64,000 bases of DNA from Christensenella sp. UBA2853 (GCA_002350845.1 DEFL01000081.1:72078-136077); one strand, 5' to 3'; numbered from the stretch's first letter, positions 8,904-17,344 are shown. The notes: generated by a model not told the origin, from the sequence alone. Program-made: numbers and translations.

Positions 8904-9875
8904 ATGCTGAAAGTTGGAATGGTGGGCATGGGCGGGATCAGCCGCTCTCATACGACATCCTGGGCTCAGATCCCGGAAGTCAAGGTCATGGCTGTCTGCG
9001 ATATCCGGCCTGAAAAGGCGGAGGAAGCGGCAAAGGTCACCGGCGGACGCGCCTATCTGGATTTTGACGAAATGCTCGAAAAGGAAGAACTGGATATCCT
9101 GGATATCTGCCTTCCCACCTATCTGCACGCGGACTTTGCCGTGAAAGCGCTCAACCGCGGCATTCATGTGCTCTCTGAGAAGCCCGTCTCCCTGAAGCGG
9201 GAAGACGTCAGAAGAATCTATGATGCAGCAAAGAAAAACGGCTGCCGTTTCATGGTCGCCCAGGTGCTGCGCTTCTGGCGTGAGTATGAAGTGCTCAAGA
9301 ACGCGATTGACACCGGCTGCTATGGAAAACTGCTCAGCGGCAATATGTCCCGCCTGGGCAATACGCCCGCATGGTCCTGGGACAACTGGATGCGCGATCC
9401 GGAGCGCAGCGGTCTTGTGCCGTTTGACCTGCACATCCATGATCTGGACTTCCTGATCTATGCCCTGGGCAAGCCGAAGAAGGCCATCTGCCACCGCGCC
9501 AAGACGGACGTGCAGGACTACTTCCAGGTGGTCTATGAGTATCCGGACTATTTCATCTGCACAGAGGCTGCATGGTATGAAGGCAGCTATCCGTTCCAGG
9601 CCAGTTTCCGCTTCCAGTTTGAGAAAGCCCTGATGGAATACCGCGGAGGCACGCTGACCACGTATCTGACAAACGGAGAGAAGCAGACGCTTGAAGCAGA
9701 AAAGGACGCCAATGTCAACGGCATCAATCTGCCCGCGACCAATGGCTATTTCAATGAGATCCGCTATTTCACAGACTGCGTGCTGGCCGGAAAAGACTGC
9801 GATAAGGTCAAGCCCGAAGAACTGGAGTGCGTGCTGGATCTGATTGACATCATTGACGGAAAAGCAGAAGCATAA
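8904..9875 (+). CDS. Gfo/Idh/MocA family NAD(P)-dependent sugar dehydrogenase
   Basis: The 323-residue cytoplasmic oxidoreductase begins with a Rossmann nucleotide-binding motif (KVGMVGMGGISRSH) and carries the family signature HVLSEKPVSLKREDV near residue 95, where the Glu-Lys-Pro lysine is catalytic. The second half is the alpha/beta domain, with a FDLHIHDLDFLIY motif that contributes the catalytic histidine. The family oxidises a sugar or cyclitol hydroxyl. The AAGGAGG site is followed by ATG at 8904. It is paired with the isomerase just upstream, and a bidirectional terminator closes the unit. Confidence 0.92.
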   Translation: MLKVGMVGMGGISRSHTTSWAQIPEVKVMAVCDIRPEKAEEAAKVTGGRAYLDFDEMLEKEELDILDICLPTYLHADFAVKALNRGIHVLSEKPVSLKREDVRRIYDAAKKNGCRFMVAQVLRFWREYEVLKNAIDTGCYGKLLSGNMSRLGNTPAWSWDNWMRDPERSGLVPFDLHIHDLDFLIYALGKPKKAICHRAKTDVQDYFQVVYEYPDYFICTEAAWYEGSYPFQASFRFQFEKALMEYRGGTLTTYLTNGEKQTLEAEKDANVNGINLPATNGYFNEIRYFTDCVLAGKDCDKVKPEELECVLDLIDIIDGKAEA

Positions 9876-9928
9876 TCAGGGACTGAAACAGCTGCCATGC
9901 CGCGGTGTGCGGCAGGAGCAGCGTACGA

Positions 9929-9960
9929 AAAAGACAGGGGAAGCGATTCTCCTGTCTTTT
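9929..9960. terminator. bidirectional terminator between convergent operons
   Basis: A 10-bp stem AAAAGACAGG (9929-9938) pairs with CCTGTCTTTT (9951-9960). The A and T tracts let it work on both strands, for the dehydrogenase unit and for the converging flavoenzyme operon. Confidence 0.8.
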
Positions 9961-9980
9961 GCATTGCCGCCATGGTGTCT

Positions 9981-11702
9981 TCAGTCCAGGCGGCCTTCCT
10001 GAAAGCTCTTCCAGACACGTTCAAACCAGAGATCGCGGTTCGGCATAGGGCGGGCCGGCACGCGCGCGGAAGTGCCGTTTTCTGTGATCAGGACGCCTGC
10101 GGCGCCTTTCTCCTCTGTCTGCGCGTAGAGCATGGCGGAGAGCACCTCGCGCTGGGTCAGCAGGATATCGCGCAGGAGCAGACGGTATTGAAAATCCGGG
10201 GATTCCGGATGCGCAGTCTTCTGGGCCGCCAGGGAGTGTTCCACCCGCTCTCTGAGCTGCTGCATCCCGGAAGCGTCACGCTGAAAAGCCGCAATGCGGG
10301 TCATTTCCTTCTGAAACGCAGCCGCATCGCCTTCAGGCAGCATCAGAGGGGAATCCTCCAGCGGGGATTCGGAGACCCTGCGCCCGTTTCGGAAGGCGTG
10401 CTGGGCTGCCCGCAGAGAGCCTGCCTGTGTGGAATTGAGGGCTGTGCCGCCCGGACGCCTGCGGCCGAAGGTGCCGGCAGCCTCTCCACACACATACAGT
10501 CCCGGCACGCAGGTCTGCCAGTGGGCGTCGACCGCGATCCCGCCGTTGTGATGCTGGGCACATACGCGGATTTCCAGCAGCTCCCGGGAAAGATCAATCC
10601 CGTGGTCCAGATACAGCCGGACAGCGGGCCCATTGATGGCCTTGAGGCGATCCAGCGGCGTGTCCAGCAGTGCCCCGCAGTTTTCCAGATACGCCCGGGC
10701 CTCTTTGGTCAGGCGCTCCGGGGCATAGCCGCGGGGATTGTGCATATAATCCAGAAAGACCCCTCTGCCCGCATCGGTTTCCCGTTTCACCAGGACATCC
10801 ACCCGGGAGGAACCGTTCAGGCGGTTTTCATCAAACGGCCACTGGTATCCTTTGAGAAAGGTATAGGCGAGGGCCGTTTCTTCGCCGAGCGCATCGACGA
10901 GAAACTCACGCTCCGTGCCGTCAGCATCCACGGAAACGTAGCGGGGCAGTGCCTGCTGATAGCTCCCGCTCAGATTCCAACGGAAGGAAACGGAGGCCAG
11001 CCCATACTGCCAGCAGTCCAGGTTCGCACCCCGGGCTCCGGCGGCAAAGGCCAATCCGCTCATGCCGTGCTGACTCTCGGGATAGACCCTGTCCTGATAG
11101 ATGTGTGCAGGGCCGCCGGTGCACAGAATGAGGTTGGCGCAGCGGATGCGCATCATCTGCTTTTCCTGAGGAAGAAAGACATCCAGCGCGGCGACACCAT
11201 CCGGTCCGGTCACGATGCGTGCTGCTACGGCGTGATCCAGGACAGGAACGCCGTGCGACCGGACCGAGCGCTCCAGCGCTTCTGTCATGAAGCGGCTGGT
11301 CAGAGGGCCTGCAGAGGTTGCACGTCTGCGCAGGTCATGGTCAGTCTGATACCCGACATATTCGCCGAACGCATTGGTGGGAAAGGGAACACCCAGGGCA
11401 CAGAGCTTGAAAAAGCAGCGGGCGGAGGCAGCGGCTTCACACAGCGCCGTATCGCCGTTGACATCGGGATAGGCAAGGTCGTGCGCAAGCAGGCCCACAC
11501 TGTCCCCTTCGTCGCCGGAGAGTGAAAGCTTATAGTAAGTTTGTTTGTCACTGCCCGTGTTTCGGGAGGTCCCGGCATTCATATCCTCGGTGAGGAGCAG
11601 AAGACTTTCTTCACCGAGTGCCTTGAGTGTATCCGCCGCGTTCAGCCCGGCACAGCCGGAGCCGACCACCACCGTGCGCACGCTCATCTCGCGCATCCCC
11701 AT
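9981..11702 (-). CDS. fumarate-reductase/aspartate-oxidase-like FAD-dependent oxidoreductase
   Basis: About 573 residues. The N-terminus has the FAD-binding dinucleotide fold VRTVVVGSGCAGLNAA, followed by an acidic residue-containing strand and a glycine-rich segment. The later CTGGPAHIYQDR and GLYVCGEAAGTFG RRRPGGTALNSTQAG regions are typical of the succinate dehydrogenase/fumarate reductase flavoprotein superfamily, as is a helical C-terminal domain. No membrane anchor or iron-sulfur subunit is encoded next to it, so it is probably a soluble reductase or oxidase. It is the last gene of a three-gene minus-strand operon. The start may be any of three ATGs at 11702, 11696 or 11687. Confidence 0.85.
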   Translation of the reverse strand: MGMREMSVRTVVVGSGCAGLNAADTLKALGEESLLLLTEDMNAGTSRNTGSDKQTYYKLSLSGDEGDSVGLLAHDLAYPDVNGDTALCEAAASARCFFKLCALGVPFPTNAFGEYVGYQTDHDLRRRATSAGPLTSRFMTEALERSVRSHGVPVLDHAVAARIVTGPDGVAALDVFLPQEKQMMRIRCANLILCTGGPAHIYQDRVYPESQHGMSGLAFAAGARGANLDCWQYGLASVSFRWNLSGSYQQALPRYVSVDADGTEREFLVDALGEETALAYTFLKGYQWPFDENRLNGSSRVDVLVKRETDAGRGVFLDYMHNPRGYAPERLTKEARAYLENCGALLDTPLDRLKAINGPAVRLYLDHGIDLSRELLEIRVCAQHHNGGIAVDAHWQTCVPGLYVCGEAAGTFGRRRPGGTALNSTQAGSLRAAQHAFRNGRRVSESPLEDSPLMLPEGDAAAFQKEMTRIAAFQRDASGMQQLRERVEHSLAAQKTAHPESPDFQYRLLLRDILLTQREVLSAMLYAQTEEKGAAGVLITENGTSARVPARPMPNRDLWFERVWKSFQEGRLD

Positions 11703-11714
11703 CCATCCTTTCCG

Positions 11715-12461
11715 TTACAGTCTGCGCAGCTGGAAACCGCCATCGGCATCCAGCACCTGCCCTGCCGAGTAGTCCAGAAGACCGCCTGCACAGGCCAGGA
11801 CCATCCGGGCCACATCCTCAGGCTGCCCGAACCGTTTGACGGGCAGGAGACCGTCTCCGATGAGGCGGTCGTATTTTTCGTGCACCACTCGGGTCATATC
11901 GGTATCAATGATGCCGGGCCGCACTTCAAAGACAGGAATTCCCTCGGAAGCGAGCCGGTCGGCAAACAGTTTTGTGACCATGCCCACCCCGGCCTTGCTG
12001 ATGCAGTATTCCCCGCGGGAAACACTGGAAGTGTAGGCACTCATGCTCCCGATATTGACGATCCGGGGCTGCCAGTCGGGAATGCCGGCCGCGCGCTCGG
12101 CGATCATTTCCCGGGCAAACAGCTGACACATGAAAAGTGTGCCCTTCAGATTGATCCCGATCACGCGGTCAAAGCTTTCCTCGGTCATTTCCAGGAGATC
12201 ACGCCTGACGAGCGGTGCGACCCCGGCATTGTTGACGAGCAGATCAATGCGGTGATACCGGCTGACTATGTACTGAAGAGCGGCCTGACGGTCTTCTTCT
12301 CTGGAAATATCGCAGGGAAAATAGTCCCGGTCCGCAGGCAGATGGTCCGGTCTTTCCTGCTTTGTGCCGGAATAGATAACCTGCCAGGATTCCTCGTGCA
12401 GCAGGTCCGCGATACCCCGGCCGATGCCGCGGCTGGAACCGGTGACAAATGCAACTTTCAC
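11715..12461 (-). CDS. short-chain dehydrogenase/reductase (SDR)
   Basis: This 248-residue SDR starts with GTG at 12461, ten bases after AGGGAGG. The cofactor motif is TGSSRGIGRG near residues 7-16. NNAG follows in LLVNNAGVAPL, the catalytic Ser in NIGSMSAYTSSV and the YxxxK pair in EYCISKAG. The second Gly-Thr-type region reads RPGIIDTDM. It probably reduces a ketone or oxidises an alcohol with NAD(P). It overlaps the stop of the upstream reductase gene by four bases (GTGA), so the two are translationally coupled. Confidence 0.92.
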   Translation of the reverse strand: MKVAFVTGSSRGIGRGIADLLHEESWQVIYSGTKQERPDHLPADRDYFPCDISREEDRQAALQYIVSRYHRIDLLVNNAGVAPLVRRDLLEMTEESFDRVIGINLKGTLFMCQLFAREMIAERAAGIPDWQPRIVNIGSMSAYTSSVSRGEYCISKAGVGMVTKLFADRLASEGIPVFEVRPGIIDTDMTRVVHEKYDRLIGDGLLPVKRFGQPEDVARMVLACAGGLLDYSAGQVLDADGGFQLRRL

Positions 12462-13759
12462 AGTGTATAGACCTCCCTGTCGCGTACAACACACCCGGCT
12501 GGCGTACCGTTGCGCAGAAGCACGGCACAGCCGCCGCAGGTCACACAGACACCGCCTGTCCTGATCTGTCCTTCCTGGCGGAGCTCCTGAATAAAGCCGG
12601 GATCGGCAAAAGCCATGCGGCCAAACCCGGCCATGCTGCAGTGTCCGTCTGCGATCATGCCGGCGGCAAGGTTTCCTGCATGCTGACGCAGGTAGGAAAA
12701 CGCGCTGCCAAGCACCGGGAGATCCGGCAGGGCATGCTGGATTTCGCTGATGCCGCGCATCATGCGGCTGATCCCTTCCAGCGGATGCTCATCAGGCACA
12801 TAGTTGCCGTGGTCATAGGGGCGGTTGACGTGAGGATTCTTATAGGGATTTCCCATGGTCACATTGATCAGGGGAATCTCAAATTCTTCTTTTAGTTCCC
12901 GGATCAGGCGGATGGGTTCGGTCAGGTCCGGCGTCAGGCTGCCGTCGGTGCGGACGCCGAATCCATACGGGTAGGCAAACCCATCATACACATTCATCCG
13001 GCTGGAGAGGAAGAACGAGGACTGATGGATGCTGCTTTTCGCGGCACGGTAGCAGTTCTTTAAAAACCGCGTGCGGTTTTCATAGCTTCCGCCATAGACA
13101 CCGGGCCGTGTATAGGCCGAAAGCAGCTCACAAGCGAGGTAACGGTGGCAGCATTTGACATCCATGCCGTCAAACCCGGCCTTCTGGCAAAGCTCAGCAG
13201 TATGCGAATAGGCTTCCTCAAACCTCCGGAGATCGTCATCCGAAACTATCCGGTCCGGGGGAAGCGGTTTGTCTTCCAGCGGCGGGCAGGAATAGGCGAT
13301 CAGGGGCTCGGGGAAACCATGCGGCTTGGAGTAGCGGCCCGAATGGGTTGCCTGCATCACAATCAGAGGCGCATAGCCGTTTTCCTTCAGGGAGATTTCG
13401 CGGATTTCATCCAGCAGCCGCTTGTACTGATCGACATTCTGGTCTGTCAGCCACAGCTGATGCGCGGAAGCCCTTGCTTCAGGCAGCGTGGCGACGGCTT
13501 CAAACCAGATGAGGCCCGGCCCGGCCTTGGCAAACCGATGATAGCGGCGGACGGTCAGTTCACCCGGCGCGCCGTCTTCTGTTCCATCGGTTCCTTCCAT
13601 GGGCTGAAACGCAAAGCGGTTGGCAGCCTGCCTCCCGGAAAGGGGCAATGGCTCGAAAAGGGCGGAAACATCCTCTTTCAGCGGGATATAACCGTTGATT
13701 CTGTCTGATTCAAGCTGCACATCTTTCAACGTGGGATAATGAAAAATTACGTGCTTCAT
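12458..13759 (-). CDS. old-yellow-enzyme-like NADH:flavin oxidoreductase, single domain with cysteine cluster
   Basis: The protein has 433 residues when started at the ATG after AAGGAG (13759). It is an FMN-binding TIM barrel of the old yellow enzyme family: the N-terminal NRFAFQPMEG, VMQATHSGRYS, DGMDVKCCHRYLACELLS and the late SMAGFGRMAFADP (phosphate-binding region). The C-terminus has cysteines 405, 408, 411 and 423 in a spacing like the iron-sulfur site of 2-enoate and 2,4-dienoyl-CoA reductases. The C-terminal FAD/NAD domain of those enzymes is absent. It likely reduces an activated C=C bond. It is the first gene of the operon with the SDR and the flavoprotein. Confidence 0.85.
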   Translation of the reverse strand: MKHVIFHYPTLKDVQLESDRINGYIPLKEDVSALFEPLPLSGRQAANRFAFQPMEGTDGTEDGAPGELTVRRYHRFAKAGPGLIWFEAVATLPEARASAHQLWLTDQNVDQYKRLLDEIREISLKENGYAPLIVMQATHSGRYSKPHGFPEPLIAYSCPPLEDKPLPPDRIVSDDDLRRFEEAYSHTAELCQKAGFDGMDVKCCHRYLACELLSAYTRPGVYGGSYENRTRFLKNCYRAAKSSIHQSSFFLSSRMNVYDGFAYPYGFGVRTDGSLTPDLTEPIRLIRELKEEFEIPLINVTMGNPYKNPHVNRPYDHGNYVPDEHPLEGISRMMRGISEIQHALPDLPVLGSAFSYLRQHAGNLAAGMIADGHCSMAGFGRMAFADPGFIQELRQEGQIRTGGVCVTCGGCAVLLRNGTPAGCVVRDREVYTL

Positions 13760-13873
13760 GCTGCTGTTTCTCCTTATCGATTTCAGTTGTACATGATACA
13801 GGAAGATCTTCATGAGGGCAACCATGAAGAGCAGCATCACCAGACTGAAAAACGGTGCTGCATAGCCGGGAAT

Positions 13874-13921
13874 GAAAAGAAGAAAACACCGGAAGCGAAC
13901 CGTGTTTTCCGCTTCCGGTGT
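13874..13921 (-). terminator. intrinsic terminator of the zinc-ribbon gene
   Basis: An 11-bp perfect stem (13886-13896 with 13911-13921) is followed on the minus strand by TTTTCTTC. It isolates the zinc-ribbon gene from the reductase operon further along the same strand. Confidence 0.8.
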
Positions 13922-13964
13922 GGGGATGAATTATTTTCCTGTGTGCTGACGACAGGAGGAAGGA

Positions 13965-14675
13965 TTATCTTCTGCCGGGACGGGGACCTCCGCCAGGGCC
14001 GCCATGAGGCGTGCCGGGGCCTTGCCTGCTGGCGCGGGAAGGTGCAGAAGGACGCGGCCTTGCGGGCATCCGGATGGTCCGCCTGGGTTCAGGAGGCGCT
14101 GGATTGTAGAGCGGGAGCCTGAAGTTTCGGTGATAGGCCGGAGGCTCAGGCTTATATCCGATGCGGAAGATGCGCTCCAGCAGAGACGGCTTTTTGTAGC
14201 GCCGATAGCTTCTGATCCGGTTGCCGACTGTCAGGGCGCCAATCACAGCTGCGGCTCCGGCGAGCAGGTTGCCGGCTTTGTCGAAAATGGAAGAAGTCGC
14301 TTTTTCAGTCAGATCAACATACTGATCCGACTGGTTCGTGATGGAAACCTGCACGCCGTACTCGGTCAGCAGCTGTGCGACCGTACTTGCTTCGTTTGCG
14401 CTGAGCCGCTCACCCACAACAACCGGTGCCATGCTGATCAGGTTGGAAGACTCTGCATTTGTATAGCCGAAAATGTCTTCGAGAAGATCTCCGGTCTGTG
14501 TTTTACTGCATGTTCCGCAGGAGATCAGGACAAGATTGTACTGATTGGTGTCGTCGGCAGTCGAGACGGCCTTGTTGAAAAGTGAGATGGAACTCGATGC
14601 GTCCGTCAGGGCAGATCCGCAGTAGACACAGAAATTGCCTCCGCTGACTGATGCGCCACAGTTTTTACAATGCAT
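13965..14675 (-). CDS. zinc-ribbon membrane-associated protein of unknown function
   Basis: The 236-residue protein starts at an ATG after AAGGAGGGGG. Residues 1-20 form a zinc ribbon with two CxxC pairs (MHCKNCG and FCVYCG). A middle domain of about 110 residues contains SCGTCSKTQTG and resembles ribosomal-protein-L7/L12-like or DUF families only loosely; I do not recognise it. A hydrophobic stretch around AGNLLAGAAAVIGALTVG could be one membrane segment. The C-terminal 50 residues are rich in Pro, Arg and Gly and look disordered and basic. It stands alone between its own terminator and a divergent promoter region. Confidence 0.7.
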   Translation of the reverse strand: MHCKNCGASVSGGNFCVYCGSALTDASSSISLFNKAVSTADDTNQYNLVLISCGTCSKTQTGDLLEDIFGYTNAESSNLISMAPVVVGERLSANEASTVAQLLTEYGVQVSITNQSDQYVDLTEKATSSIFDKAGNLLAGAAAVIGALTVGNRIRSYRRYKKPSLLERIFRIGYKPEPPAYHRNFRLPLYNPAPPEPRRTIRMPARPRPSAPSRASRQGPGTPHGGPGGGPRPGRR

Positions 14676-14846
14676 TGAACCCCCTCCTTCTGATGCCATG
14701 AGCATAACGTCTCAAAGTGAAAACCGTGTGAATGAAAGCTGAAAATCATGGGGAGGGAGCGGGCTCCGGAAAGACGATCCATCGAAACAGCATACGGACT
14801 GCCCTCTGCCGAAGGAAACGAAGGGCACAGCACGGATACGCGATGA

Positions 14847-14875
14847 TTGTCGGCATAGGAAAAATGGTGTATGAT
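14847..14875 (+). promoter_or_regulatory. promoter of the glutaredoxin-like gene
   Basis: A -35 box TTGTCG and a -10 box TATGAT are separated by 17 bases, with a transcription start expected about 45 bases before the start codon. Confidence 0.6.
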
Positions 14876-14927
14876 TTTTTCGCTGCAGTGCGGCAAATGA
14901 ACATGGAAACAGAGGAGGAAGAATAAT

Positions 14928-15239
14928 ATGATCAAAATCTACGGAATGCCCACCTGCCCCTACTGCGATTATGTGGAAGAGCAGATTCGGGGACGCGAGG
15001 ATGAATTTGAGTATATCAATATCGGAGAGCATATCCGGTACCTGAGTGCATTCATGCGCCTGCGGGATCAGAGTCCGGTCTTTGATCACTGCAAGGAGAT
15101 CGGCGATGTGGGTGTGCCTGCCTTTGTCTTTGAGGACGGCCGCGTGTCCATTGATCCGGCCGATGCGGGACTGATTGAGTATGGCACGCCCAATGCCTGC
15201 TCAGTGGAGGACCACAAGAACGGAAGAAAGGGCTGCTGA
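14928..15239 (+). CDS. glutaredoxin-like protein
   Basis: This 103-residue cytoplasmic protein has a thioredoxin fold with the redox motif CPYC at residues 10-13 (MPTCPYCDYVEEQI) and the cis-proline region GDVGVPAFVFEDGRV. It therefore resembles glutaredoxins that reduce disulfides or glutathionylated proteins. A further cysteine-containing tail (NACSVEDHKNGRKGC) is unusual. The start is set by GAGGAGG nine bases upstream. The DUF3089-like pseudogene begins 13 bases after its stop and could once have been co-transcribed. Confidence 0.85.
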   Translation: MIKIYGMPTCPYCDYVEEQIRGREDEFEYINIGEHIRYLSAFMRLRDQSPVFDHCKEIGDVGVPAFVFEDGRVSIDPADAGLIEYGTPNACSVEDHKNGRKGC

Positions 15240-15252
15240 CCGGGTGGAATAT

Positions 15253-15755
15253 ATGACATTACACCGTTGGACGGCTGAACTGAAGACAGCCGGAACCGTT
15301 CTTTTGATCGGGATGCTCCTGCTGATGACGGTATCAGGCACGGCCTCTGCAGAAGGACAGCCTGACTATGCAGACACAGATAACTGGGCCTACTTCGGGA
15401 TCGGAGAGGACCGCACAGCGGATGTGTTCCTGGTTCCATCAACCCGTTGAACTGGAAAACCGACAGTACCCCGGCAGGAAAAGAGGATAATCTCGGCGCA
15501 TGCTTCACGACATACAGCGGAGAGATCCGGCAGGAAATACCGGGACTGTGCGGCTGTTACATCGATATGGAACGCGGAGCATTGAAGGTGACAGACATTG
15601 AGATGTCTGCCTATCCGCCCGTTGTGCCGGGACTTCCGGAAGGTGCGTACCACATCTATGACTATCAGTTCTTTTTCCGGAATCTTCAGGAGAATGTGAA
15701 ACTGCGGACAGAAACGTATCTTCGCATGGAAGCTGAAACTGCAGATGCCGCCTGA
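15253..15755 (+). pseudogene. DUF3089-like secreted protein, internally deleted and frameshifted
   Basis: The first part, from ATG 15253, encodes a signal peptide (LLIGMLLLMTVSGTASAEG) and the start of a DUF3089-like protein: DYADTDNWAYFGIGEDRTAD and VFLVP, then a stop at 15448-15450. A second frame (15438-15755) encodes what I know as the C-terminus of the same family: INPLNWKTDSTPAG, CGCYIDMERGALKV and YHIYDYQFFFRNLQENV. Full family members are several hundred residues long, so the middle portion, including the hydrolase core, is missing and the junction near 15433-15441 also changes frame. The family assignment is from memory. A functional explanation by frameshifting would still leave the core absent. 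Confidence 0.6.
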
Positions 15756-15802
15756 AAAAACGGCACATTGTGATACAGCGGAGCGCAGGAGGGGAGTGCA
15801 GC

Positions 15803-17128
15803 ATGGTTGGGAGCATCTCAGTTTTTCTGACAGGACTGCTGATTGCCGTTCTGGTCATCTGTGCGGTCATTTTTCTGGCCCGGCCGTCAGGTGCAAGGGC
15901 TGAAGCTTCCACCGAGCAGATGCCTGTACCCTTCGGTACAGCCTCTGCGTCTGCCCCGTATTTTGCCAGGCCGTGCAATGAACGTCTGTCATCCCTGCCG
16001 GAGTGCCTGATGAAAATGGCGAAGGGCGGCTATTCCTGGGAATATGAATACAGGACAGGCAAACCGGCCTATGCGCTGACGCTGATGGACTATGCCAATA
16101 TCTATTCGTTCATTCATACGCATGATCTGAACCCGGAAAAAGTGAGGGAAGCACTGTCCGATGCGAGTCAGATGGTGCACAGAAAGGCATTCACGGATGA
16201 GGAGATCGGTCTCCTTCTGGGAGATGACCAGGAAAAGGCCATGGCGCATTTTGCCTCTCCCGGCACGATCGTGATAGGGAAGAAAGGCTATTGTGCGAAA
16301 TGGATGTATGATCATACGCTGGATGCATGGAAGGCTGAAGGCATTACGCCTGAGATGGTGATGGCTGCCCAGCCTCACTACTATAACGCACTGTTTGTTA
16401 AAGAAGCCGCAGACGCGTTCAGCCGGAAGCTGTATGAGTACACAGGTGTAGTTACACCGGTTAAATGGCACCAGTGGAAAAATGGTGAAGTGAAACCGGA
16501 TGGAACGGTTGAGGAGAACGCGCAGGAAGGCGGCGTCATGCTCGACGTCATGGAGTTCTGCCAGTATCCGGATTATCCGACGGGCTGCGAGAGTGTATCC
16601 CTGTATATGCTGCTGAGCTATTACGGCGTGGATGTCAGCGTTGAGCAGATCTATGACCTGCTCCCCATGGGCGCCCAGCCATATGACGATGAAAACGGTG
16701 TGCGTCACGGCGCAAATCCGGAACGTGAGTTTGTCGGCGACCCGCACAGTGAGAACTCTTATGGTGTATTCAATGATCCCATTGCCAGAGTCGCAGAGCA
16801 GCTGATGCCCGGCGCTACAAGCCGGAGAGGAGCAACGGTTGAGGATATCAGGTGCGTACTTGATACCGGCAACCCGGTGCTGGCCTGGTATGTATCTGCG
16901 CCTATGCGGGATATTATGTATCGCTGGAGCTGGCTGGATGAAAACGGAGCAATGGTGCACTGGCCCGGCGGCGAACATGCCGTTGTAGTCTGCGGCTATG
17001 ACGACACCTCTATCACTTACCGTGATCCCAATGCAGGGACAACGGTTGTGATCGATTCTGATACGTTTGCGAAAAGCTTTTATGAGCTTGGCGGGCGTAT
17101 CGTGTATTACAATACATCTCAGTGCTGA
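15803..17128 (+). CDS. secreted or membrane-anchored C39-like cysteine peptidase
   Basis: The 441-residue protein starts at the ATG behind AGGAGGGG. An N-terminal membrane segment (SISVFLTGLLIAVLVICAVIFLA) anchors or exports it. Residues 30-240 are not recognised. The C-terminal 190 residues resemble Peptidase_C39_2: Cys262 in YPTGCESVSLYMLLSYYG is the likely nucleophile, His392 in GGEHAVVVCGYDD the base, and Asp in TYRDPNAG completes the triad. Such proteins cut peptides or peptide bonds outside the cytoplasm. The hairpin at 17153-17199 may terminate its transcript. Confidence 0.8.
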   Translation: MVGSISVFLTGLLIAVLVICAVIFLARPSGARAEASTEQMPVPFGTASASAPYFARPCNERLSSLPECLMKMAKGGYSWEYEYRTGKPAYALTLMDYANIYSFIHTHDLNPEKVREALSDASQMVHRKAFTDEEIGLLLGDDQEKAMAHFASPGTIVIGKKGYCAKWMYDHTLDAWKAEGITPEMVMAAQPHYYNALFVKEAADAFSRKLYEYTGVVTPVKWHQWKNGEVKPDGTVEENAQEGGVMLDVMEFCQYPDYPTGCESVSLYMLLSYYGVDVSVEQIYDLLPMGAQPYDDENGVRHGANPEREFVGDPHSENSYGVFNDPIARVAEQLMPGATSRRGATVEDIRCVLDTGNPVLAWYVSAPMRDIMYRWSWLDENGAMVHWPGGEHAVVVCGYDDTSITYRDPNAGTTVVIDSDTFAKSFYELGGRIVYYNTSQC

Positions 17129-17152
17129 TGAAATGACACATTGTTGTGAGGG

Positions 17153-17200
17153 AAAAGAAATGCGCGGCCTGCTCAGCGGATAACAGTTTCATTTCTTTTT
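17153..17200 (+). terminator. probable terminator after the C39-like peptidase
   Basis: AAAAGAAATG (17153-17162) pairs with CATTTCTTTT (17190-17199) and a T run follows. The loop is long (27 bases) and the stem AT-rich, so strength is uncertain. Confidence 0.5.
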
Positions 17201-17204
17201 TGTG

Positions 17205-17236
17205 GTACTCCAAGAGAAATGTACTCCAAGAGAAAT
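17205..17236. repeat. 16-bp tandem duplication
   Basis: The unit GTACTCCAAGAGAAAT occurs twice in a row without mismatch, just past the terminator hairpin and before the decayed gene fragment. Confidence 0.9.
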
Positions 17237-17261
17237 GTTGTATTTCATGATGGAAAATCAA

Positions 17262-17344
17262 ACAGCGGGAACAAATATTACTATATCATGCTTACTTGTT
17301 TTTTCGTCATCCTGATGAGAATGAAAATCTGTATCAAACAACAT
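17262..17344 (-). pseudogene. relic of a gene related to the small secreted protein at 20601-21065
   Basis: On the minus strand a short frame reads MLFDTDFHSHQDDEKT then SKHDIVIF. This lines up with MLFVTVFQYHQDDEKKTIDIFYG in the intact protein encoded at 20601-21065. The DNA also matches over about 50 bases, around the block CGTCATCCTGATGA. Similarity stops upstream of the Met, and the frame has no start signal, so this is a leftover of a second copy. Confidence 0.6.

Noticed and set aside
9897..11525. A 542-codon plus-strand reading frame opposite the flavoprotein
   Set aside because: It mirrors the flavoprotein gene in a GC-rich region; the minus-strand product has clear FAD-binding motifs and the plus-strand product none.
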